A DNA stretch of 64,000 bases from Bubalus kerabau (lineage: Eukaryota; Chordata; Mammalia; Artiodactyla; Bovidae): assembly GCF_029407905.1 (NCBI RefSeq), contig NC_073635.1:41407501-41471500 (forward strand), in the 5' to 3' direction. The translations under genes and the position numbers were made by a program. How positions within the stretch are numbered: the stretch's first letter is position 1; each line of letters begins with the position of its first letter. The notes beneath the pieces are model-generated. The model did no database searches, was not told the origin of the DNA, and saw only the letters and a list, made by a program, of their open reading frames with translations. Of the stretch, positions 56,305-64,000 are shown piece after piece.

Positions 56305-56509
56305 AATTACTATGGAGAGAAAAATGTGTGCCTGCCTCAAAGAACTGTTATGAGAATTGAAATTAAGTAATACGAGGTCTCAGAGCTCCTTGTGTATGGG
56401 TTTTCCCTTGGTTTGATTTTTGGCTTTTCCCACAGCACATCTCCCAAACACGAGTCTTCATTTCCACATTAAGTAAAGAAACCAAATAAACTGAGACTGA
56501 CTCCTTCCT

Positions 56510-58420
56510 CTGGATCACAGTAAATGTCTGCTTCTCCAAACTTGCTGAAGGGAGAAAAGAACAGCAAGAAGCAACTGAACATTTTGATGAAGCAAATGAC
56601 AGATTTAATGAACTAGCCAGTGAAGAGACTCTTAAAGAACAGAAATATAACAAACTCCAACCATTTTTTTTTTCCAGATGCGGTTAGAATTGCTCACCAA
56701 AACCCAAAATTTTGGGGTGACACTATTTGCCAACCATCTACAAGTGTCTGCACTGCTTGTGGAGGAGGAAGAAGAGTGCTACACTACTTGATAGGAATTG
56801 AATTGACAGAATTTGAAGATGTTAAATCAGGTTACAGAATAGATTTTTATTTTAATAAAAACTCTTACTTCAAAAGTAAAATTCTCTCCAAAGAATTTCG
56901 TCTGAATGAGAGTAGTGATTCATCTTCAAAGTCCACTGAAATCAAATGGAAATCAGAAAGGATTTGACTAAACACAAAAGAAGAAACACAGGAGAAAGCC
57001 AGCAGGAAGAGACAGCATGAGGAACCAGAGAGCTTCTTCACCTGGTTTACAGATCATTCTGATGCAGGTGCAGATGAGTTAGGAGAGGCCATCAAAGATG
57101 ATATTTGGCCAAATCCATTACAGTACTACATAATTCCTAACACGGATGATGAAGAAGGGGAAGGAGAAGAAAAAGATGAGGAGGAGGAAGGATTGGAAGA
57201 TATTCATGAATGACGGGATGAAGATGAAGGTGAAGAAGATGAAGATGATGGGAAAGAGGAAGAATATGAAGATAAAGGAGAGGATGACTAATGGAACACT
57301 AATGGATTCCAGCTTTCTTTTTCTTTTTTTTTTTTTTTAATTTTCTCTAGTCCCTGAGAGCAAGTTGCAGTATTTTTTTCCCTTCTTGGGCAAAGTCATC
57401 CTGTTTTTGAGGTCTCTTTTCTTCTTTATACAATGTTTCTCAACTTATTACTTTGAGCAGAATTTAGTGGGAAAAAAGAATCTCCACTCCTTTCTGTTCC
57501 AAATCAATTTTTATCCTTCCTGTCTCTACAAAAACTCTATGGAATCAACACTACCATGCTCTATGGGAAAAAGCAAAATCTTCTGCTTGTTTACTGCTGC
57601 TGCTGCTGCTAAGTCGCTTTAGTCGTGTCCGCCTCTGTGCGACCCCATAGACGGCAGCCCACCAGGCTCCTCCATCCCTGGGATTCTCCAGGCAAGAACA
57701 CTGGAGTAGGTTGCCATTTCCTTCTCCAATGCATGACAGTGAAAAGTGAAAGTGAAGTCTCTCAGTCCTGTCCGACTCTTAGTGACCCCATGGACTGCAG
57801 CCTTCCAGGCTCCTCCATCCATGGGATTTTCCAGGCAAGAGTACTGGAGTGGGTTGCCATTGCCTTCTCCGCTTAGCTCTTCTGAAAGCTGGAGGGTACT
57901 AAGCTCCTGTGTAATAGGGCACAAAATGTTTAGCTTTTGTTCTTTTTCTAGATATTGGGCTCAGACATTACACTGGGTCTCTGTGTGAACAGACAGTTAG
58001 CATTTACCAACTTGTATCTGTCAACTTTCTCTTGTTTAGAAAAAGAAAAAAAAAAAAAACTTTTAAAAATGGAGTTACAGAAGGTCAGCAAACGGTGGGT
58101 TTGAGATGTCTGATTGGGCTAACTGGGCATTTTGACAACATGTCTTTTCCTTTGGCATGTTTAGTTGTAATGTTTATGGACATCCTTGCAGTTTAAGGTG
58201 ACACTTTTAACATAAAATTCTCTCCTGATTATGACTTGAGCCCTTCCACTCAATGGGAAAATTAGTAGAACCTGTAGGATATTATTTACAATTGACATTC
58301 TCAATTATAACTTTCTGTTTATTGTTAAATTTTTCTTTCTGTTTCACTGGAAAGGAAAGGTGATGCTCAAATGTATACAGGTTGCTTTGCTGCAATAAAA
58401 TAAATGTTTACACAAAATGG
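56510..58420 (+). pseudogene. SET: processed pseudogene of SET (TAF-I / I2PP2A)
   Basis: SET is a nuclear histone chaperone of the NAP family and a protein phosphatase 2A inhibitor. The sequence has no introns. It holds the helical dimerisation start (EKEQQEA-like, about 56550), the earmuff domain (TEFEDVKSGYRIDFYF and FRLNESSDSSSKSTEIKWKS, 56800-56960), FFTWFTDHSDAGADELGE (about 57030) and the acidic Glu/Asp tail ending near 57291. A 3' UTR with AATAAA at 58394-58399 follows. The 5' end (about 56510-56550) reads SASPNLLKGEKEQ-like, which suits the alpha isoform first exon better than the beta one. A one-base loss after KWKS near 56955 shifts the frame. There is also an in-frame stop in the acidic tail and a small gap near 56670-56690. 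A BOV-A2 interrupts the 3' UTR. No poly-A tail or TSD is seen. Confidence 0.9.
57594..57870 (+). mobile_element. BOV-A2 SINE in the SET retrocopy 3' UTR
   Basis: CTG-repeat head, two Bov-A units joined by gtgaaaagtgaaagtgaagt, end gccttctcc. The flanks (ctgcttgttta before, gcttagctc after) are at best a decayed TSD. It inserted after the retrocopy formed. Confidence 0.94.
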
Positions 58421-58564
58421 ATTTATTGCTTTTCTCTCAGAACAGACATACTTAATGTAATTTCCAAGTTTGACTTGCATAACATTATTGTCAAACTTTG
58501 TCACCCTAACTTCACATTTCTGATACACTTTGCAGGATGATCTTATGGCTATGATGATCCAGAG

Positions 58565-58741
58565 TCTGGATGCTTGGGGCTGGTGCACTGGGACGACCCA
58601 GAGGGATGGAATGGGGAGGGAGGAGGGAGGAGGGTTCAGGATGGGGAACACATGTATACCTGTGGCGGATTCATTTTGATATTTGGCAAAACTAATACAA
58701 ATATGTAAAGTTTAAAAATAAAATAAAATTAAAAAAAAAAA
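58565..58741 (+). mobile_element. L1 3' end, very short
   Basis: Matches the L1 3' UTR at 14120-14275 (ggatgcttggggctggtgca to aatatgtaaagt) and ends in an A-rich tail. No TSD is evident. It lies about 145 bp after the SET retrocopy. Confidence 0.9.
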
Positions 58742-59979
58742 AGAATTATATGAATTATCAGATGTGTTTTTACTTCCTGACTTAGTCACAGGGCTATGCT
58801 TTGGATACAACAAATACAGTAAAGACATTTTCTGGAGATGGATTACAAGTTATACTTTTTTTTTCTGAAAATGCATAGAGGAAGCTATAAGGAACATGAT
58901 TTAAAATATACAGAAGATTGAAGTATGTTAGTTTTCAGAGAAGACGTAAGTATTGCTGTGGCTGAGGCCAGAATTTTGTTGTTGTTGTTGTTGTGTTTTG
59001 ATTGCTGCAGCACAGCAACAGGTTTCTTAAAACTGCTTCCTAGTTATGATGGCAATGGAAAAATCAATATAAGTAATTCTAAAAGAACCATGCAACACAT
59101 AGTTCAAGTACTTAGTTCCTGGCTGATATAACTTAATTCGGAGTACTTTTGTCCTGTTTTCCATGTAGTTTCCAACATTTTTTGGTTGAAATTAGTTCTA
59201 GATATTTTATATGTATTTTTTAAGTGCCAGTGAGACTGGAATGCATAAAGGGATGCTCCTGCCCTTGAGAAACTCACAATCTAGTAGAGAAGTTGAAACT
59301 GTGATGAGGTCATCCCAACACAATGCCTTAAAAGCTGTCAAAGTTAATAACTGTATGTGGCTCACAAAGTAGGGAACAGCTTCTGCCCTGTGGTGCAAAT
59401 GATAAGCTTTCACAGAGGAGGTGACAACTGAGCTAGTTCTTCAAAGATGAGTAAGAGCCTTTTAGGGAGAGAAAAAAGTAGTCCTTTGGGAATATTTCAA
59501 TCTTCTTGAAAAATACCCATTATATTTTCCTTGGAACACATAAGAATTATATGAACTCTGTGATATGATACAGATAATAGTTAGAAAATTTGGCGTGTGT
59601 TGAAAATAAACAAGCTTAAGGTGTTGTATAGCTTAATTACATGTAAACAAAACAAACCTATGAAGATATTTCAAGTGGATATAATCTTCAGATCCTTGAT
59701 ATTAGCTAATATTTTAAAAACATTTTATTGAAAGAAAATATTCATATAGAAATATGCATATATCATTCTGCAATGTGATAAATTTTCAGTAACAGTACAC
59801 CTGCATGACCAGCATTCAGATCAAGAAACAGAAAATTGTCAACATTTCTGAAACACACCAAGAATGCTTCTCATTATATCTTGAAGTCACTATTCAATTC
59901 CCCAAAGGTACTGTTATCCAGGATTCTAACAAGTTGGTTCATATTTATTTTTTCACTTGATATAAAGGAAATCAGACAA

Positions 59980-60021
<42 letters not shown>

Positions 60022-60070
60022 TTTGAGGTTTCTTTAGCTTAGCACTTGGTTTGAAATTGATACATATTAT
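58742..60070. other. no gene seen; contains (TTG)n and (AT)n
   Basis: A (TTG)n run lies at 58977-58992 and an (AT)n run at 59981-60020. The stretch 59220-59470 (gaggaggtgacaactgagct) resembles an old mammalian interspersed repeat whose family I cannot assign. No supported gene. Confidence 0.55.
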
Positions 60071-60081
60071 TAAGTATAGCA

Positions 60082-60591
60082 TATTGGAAAGCAGAGACAT
60101 TACTTTGCCAACAAAGGTCCGTCTAGTCAAGGCTATGGTTTTTCCAATGGTCATGTATGGATGTGAGAGTTGGACTGTGAAGAAAGCTGAGCACCGAAGA
60201 ATTGATGCTTTTGAACTGTGGTGTTGTAGAAGACTCTTGAGAGTCTCTTGGACTGCAAGGAGATTCAATCAGTCCATTCTGAAGGAGATCAGCCCTGGGA
60301 TTCTTTGGAAGGAATGATGCTAAAGCTGAAACTCCAGTACTTTGGCCACCTCATGCGAAGAGTTGACTCATTGGAAAAGACTCTGATGCTGGGAGGGATT
60401 GGGGGCAGGAGGAGAAAGGGACGACAGAGGATGAGATGGATGGATGGCATCACTGACTCGATGGACATGAGTCTGAGTGAACTCCGGGAGTTGGTGATGG
60501 ACAGGGAGGCCTGGCGTGCTGTGATTCATGGGGTCGCAAAGAGTCGGACACGACTGAGCGACTAAACTGACTGACTGACTGACTGACTGAA
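60082..60591 (+). mobile_element. BovB LINE, short 5'-truncated copy with perfect TSD
   Basis: An 11-bp TSD taagtatagca lies at 60071-60081 and 60592-60602. The coding remnant reads TLPTKVRLVKAMVFPMVMYG, then RIDAFELWC, then KLQYFGHLMRRVDSLEKTLM with one frameshift. The tail is an expanded CTGA/GACT repeat (about 60566-60590). Confidence 0.96.
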
Positions 60592-60815
60592 TAAGTATAG
60601 CAAATGAATGATTTAGTCTCATTGTTGTATAGTAGTTCACTCTATAATTTATTCATCATTTCTGTTTTCAATGGAGATTTATGTAGTTTTAAGCTTGGGG
60701 CTGTTACGAATACTGCTCTTATAAACATTTAGTACTTTCTTTTTAACTTGACATATGAATATGTTTCTGCTAAAAATATATTTAGGTGTGACTTGCCACA
60801 TCATAGGATATGCAT

Positions 60816-61094
60816 GCTGCTGCTGCTGCTAAGTTGCTTCAGTTGTGTCCGCCTCTGTGCGACCCCATAGACGGCAGCCCACCAGGCTCCCCCGTCCCTG
60901 GGATTCTCCAGGCAAGAACACTGGAATGAGTTGCCATTTCTTTCTCCAATGCATGACAGTGAAAAGTGAAAGTGAAGTCACTCAGTCGTGTCCGACTCTT
61001 AGCGACCTCATGAACTGCAGCCTACCAGGCTCCTCCGCCCATGGGATTTTCCAAGCAAGAGTACTGGAGTGGGTTGCCATTGCCTTCTCCTATG
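60816..61094 (+). mobile_element. BOV-A2 SINE with TSD
   Basis: The CTG head, two units and end gccttctcc are all present. A 10-bp TSD ggatatgcat lies at 60806-60815 and 61095-61104. Confidence 0.95.
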
Positions 61095-61104
61095 GGATAT
61101 GCAT

Positions 61105-61865
61105 ATGGTTACAATAATTTGACCTTGTACTTCAGGTTTAAGCTTGATTTGTGGAAATTATATACTTGGAACTTGGGCAAAAGGTGGCCAAGTGATCTTT
61201 ACTGGTAGATACTTAACTCTGCAACTCTCATTTTCTAGCTAAATGAAGTAACTCCCAAGAGACTTCTTAACCTACACAAAACTAGTCTTCTGACTGGTCT
61301 ATTTTACAAAACGTAACCTATAATATCAGATGGACTCCAAATGGAGTAAACTAAATCTCTTCCTGTTCAGTCTACCACTACACCAAAAACATGCTACTTA
61401 TGGACATAATAAATATAAAACCAGATATTGAATTATAAAAGACATTGAAATAAATGACTTGGACACAAAACAGCAAGTAATATGTCTTAAAAAAAATGAA
61501 TAAGGTGAAAACAGGTGAGGAAAGATAGGGGGTAATGAGTAATACCCAGAGGAGGGAGCACCCACTAACCAGTTTCTTAATACATTTACATAAACTTTGC
61601 CAGGAAGTGTATAAAATACTGATGGAAACCATGTCATGGAAGCTGAGAGTGACAATCTGAGGGAGAGAATTTCATCATAGTCTATGGGAGAAGAAATCTT
61701 GGGTTTAGAGTAAGAAGAATGTTGTGACCTTTAAAAATATTTCCAAGAGTAAATTTGAAATTCAGTTTCAAAATGTAATCCTCATTCTTGGTGGGTAGAT
61801 TACATAAAAAAAAAATGAAGCTAAAGGAGGAGACACTGAGGTAAGTGTCATGCTGAACATAAGAA
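61105..61865. other. no gene seen; unique sequence
   Basis: Two overlapping minus-strand frames (61378-61655) have no recognisable domain. No repeat family is identified. Confidence 0.6.
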
Positions 61866-61873
61866 AATAATAT

Positions 61874-63160
61874 CAGTTCAGTCCAGTCACTCATTCATGT
61901 CTGACTCTTTCCAACCCCATGAACTGCAGCACACTAGCCTTTGCTGTCCATCACCGACCACTGGAACTTGCTCATACTCATATCCATTGAGTCAGCGATG
62001 CCATCCAACCATCTCATCCTCTGTCATCTCCTTCTCCTCCTGTCTTTAATCTTGCCCAGCATCAGGGTCTTTTCTAATTAGTCAGTTCTTTACATAAGGT
62101 AGCCAAAGTACTGGAGGTTCAGGTTCAGCATCAGTCCTTCCAAGGAATATTCAGGACTGATTTTCTTTAAGATGGACTGGTTGGATCTCCTTGCAGTCCA
62201 AGGGACTCTCAAGAGTTTTCTCCAATACCATAGTTCAAAAGCATCAATTCTTCAACGTTCAGCTTTCTTTATGGTCCAACCTTAACATCCATACATGACT
62301 ATTGGAAAACCATAGCTTTGACTAGATGGACCTTTGTTGGCAAAGTAATATCTCTGCTTTTTATTATGCTGTCTAGGTTGGGTATAGCCTTTATTCTAAG
62401 GAGTAAGCATCTTTAAATTCCATGGCTAGAGTTACCATCTGCAGTGATTTTGGAGTCCCCCAAAAATAAAGCCTCTCACTGGTTTCATTGTTTGCCATAT
62501 ATTTGCCATGAAGTGATGGGAACTAATGCCATGATCTTAGTTTTTTGAATGTTGAGTTTTAAGCCAGCTTATCCCTCTCCTATTTCACTTTCATCAAGAG
62601 GCTCTTTAGTTCCTCTTCACTTTCTGCAATAAGGGTGGTGTCATCTGCATAATCTGAGGTTATTGATATTCCTCCCAGCAATATTGATTCCAGCTTATGC
62701 TTCATCCAGCCCAGCAATTTGAATGAATTCTGCTGTGTATTCTTGCCACCTCTTCTGAATATCTTAATATCTTCTGCTTCTATTAGGTCCATACCATTTC
62801 TGTTCTTTATTGTGCCCATTTTTGTATGAAATGTTCCCTTGGTATCTCTAATTTTCTTGAAGAGATCTCTAGTCTTTCCCATTCTATTGTTTTCCTCTAT
62901 TTCTTTCCATTGATCACTTAGGGAGGCTTTCTTATCTCTCCTTGCTATTCTTTGGATCTGTGCATTCAGATGGGTAGATATTTCCTTTTCTCCTTTTCCT
63001 TTTGCTTCTCTTCTTTTCTCAGCAATTTGTAAGTTCTCCTCAGACAACCATTTTGCCATTATTGCATTTCTTTTTCTTGGGGATGGTCTTGGTCGTTGCC
63101 TCCTATATAATGCCACGAACCTCTGTTCATAGTTCTTCAGGCCACTTATATATATAAGAC
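61874..63160 (-). mobile_element. BovB LINE, antisense, 5'-truncated, internally deleted, with TSD
   Basis: An 8-bp TSD aataatat lies at 61866-61873 and 63161-63168. The minus strand runs from the end of the endonuclease/linker through to the 3' end. Near 62718-62724 the linker (AEDI codons) is joined directly to the RT palm region (GWMKHKLESILLGG), removing the RT fingers and the first palm block. Confidence 0.94.
62580..63116 (-). pseudogene. BovB ORF remnant fused by an internal deletion
   Basis: An open frame of about 178 codons joins two non-adjacent BovB parts. The first is the linker (MAKWLSEENLQIAEKRREAK, then RDLFKKIRDTKGTFHTKMG). The second is the RT segment with the catalytic box (YADDTTLIAESEEELKSLLM). 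Roughly 250 residues between them are absent. The fused frame arose by deletion and is not a novel gene. It has no upstream endonuclease. Confidence 0.9.
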
Positions 63161-63168
63161 AATAATAT

Positions 63169-63761
63169 TAAATGGAATAAATTAATGAATTCTATGTGGT
63201 CTTATTTTAAGTATATGAAGTCAGCATTTTGAGTCCATCTATTTTCAAGGTAAATTGAATGGAGGTTGAACAGGAATGTGAAGATGATATGGAAGCTGCA
63301 TGAATTACATGCCATAGTAATAAGGTAAGAAAATGAATTTTTATAAACACCAATTATTGTATGAATAAGGAAATTAATGAAATATGGGAAACATAATTGG
63401 AAAACTGATGAGTATGATTGACTATATTACATGGGGGGTAAGGCACAGAATAGAAGATTTTTATATATTTAGTACCAGAATCTTATCCTGAATGACTACT
63501 ATCAAGAAGATAAGATAGAAAAATGACAGTTACCAAGCACCAAATATTGATTTTTTGTATATTTCAGGGTTTTTAACTGGTGGTCTAGCATGTACTGACA
63601 CATGTCACAACTACACAGAATATAAGAAGAAACAATGGTGAATCATTGTGTAGAGAGTCTGCTCCAATATTTGATATATACTTGACTATGTTGTGATAAA
63701 TATAAGTCCACTGAGGCTAACTAATCAATAAGTAAATAATGGTTATAAGGCCATGACAAGA
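63169..63761. other. no gene seen; unique sequence
   Basis: No supported feature. Confidence 0.6.
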
Positions 63762-63975
63762 GAAGAGAAGAAGTGAAGTTGCTCAGTCGTGTCTGACTCT
63801 GTGACCCCATGGATTGTAGCATACAATGCTCCTCTGTCCATGGGATTATCCAGGCAAGAGTACTGGAGTGGATTGCCATTTCCTTCTCCAGAGGATCTTC
63901 CCAACCCAGGGATCGAACCTGGGTCTTCCACATTGTAGACAGATGCTTTACCATCTGAGCCACCAGGGAAGTCCA
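63762..63975 (-). mobile_element. Bov-tA SINE, antisense, well preserved
   Basis: The body-end complement (gaagttgctcagtcgtgtc) runs to the tRNA-like head complement (gagccaccagggaagtcc). The B-box complement (gggatcgaacc) is intact. No clear TSD. Confidence 0.93.
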
Positions 63976-64000
63976 CGGTCATACAGAAGGTCATATTTAG

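Noticed and set aside
57146..57340. Lysine/methionine-rich small protein
   Set aside because: It is an out-of-frame reading of the Glu/Asp-rich tail of the SET retrocopy.
59220..59470. Segment resembling an ancient mammalian repeat
   Set aside because: The similarity is only a few short phrases, and I could not name the family with confidence.
62580..63116. A 178-codon frame as a novel fusion gene
   Set aside because: It is two BovB segments joined by an internal deletion, bounded by the element's own TSD.

Overview
The window is ordinary gene-poor intergenic DNA from a bovid ruminant (cattle, buffalo, sheep or goat type). The evidence is its repeat content: many copies of the RTE-clade LINE BovB, its dependent SINEs (tRNA-Glu-headed Bov-tA and the dimeric BOV-A2), and ruminant L1. 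I cannot tell the species. No intact host gene, functional RNA gene, operon, CRISPR array or prokaryotic feature is visible. Every long reading frame is a remnant of BovB or L1 coding sequence or lies inside a SINE. The one host-gene trace is a decayed processed copy of SET at about 56.5-58.4 kb.

Layout. 0-8 kb: a BovB 3' end, a Bov-tA, a BovB with a target-site duplication (TSD) and an internal deletion, then a compound block of BovB pieces in alternating orientation (3.6-7.0 kb) forming a long tail-to-tail inverted repeat. 8-12.4 kb: mostly featureless AT-rich sequence with two SINEs. 12.4-14.6 kb: an L1 3' half carrying a BOV-A2, then a second BOV-A2. 15-17.5 kb: SINE cluster, a solo-LTR-like block and a BovB 3' end. 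18-20.3 kb: SINEs, AT microsatellites and a nearly perfect 149-bp duplication. 20.2-27.3 kb: a BovB split by a 5.7-kb minus-strand L1, itself hit by a BOV-A2 and a younger BovB. 27.3-31.6 kb: mostly unique sequence with one dimeric SINE. 31.6-35.1 kb: a twin-primed L1 with TSD, hit by a SINE complex and a BovB. 35.2-39.7 kb: a three-layer nest (Bov-tA split by a minus BovB, split by a BovB that keeps both ends). 41-46.5 kb: SINEs, old L1 pieces, a BovB and an 82-bp BovB tip. 48.1-53.6 kb: an old inverted repeat whose right arm is split by a 3.4-kb BovB. 53.6-58.7 kb: old BovB, unassigned sequence and the SET retrocopy. 59-64 kb: two BovB copies, a BOV-A2 and a terminal Bov-tA.

No genes work together here in a pathway. 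The biology is retrotransposition: BovB supplied the machinery for Bov-tA and BOV-A2, and L1 supplied it for the SET retrocopy. No copy seen could encode a working enzyme, because all carry frameshifts, stops, deletions or lost catalytic residues. The value of the window is in its insertion history, readable from nesting order, TSDs, inversions and duplications. I found nothing that supports a previously undescribed biological system.
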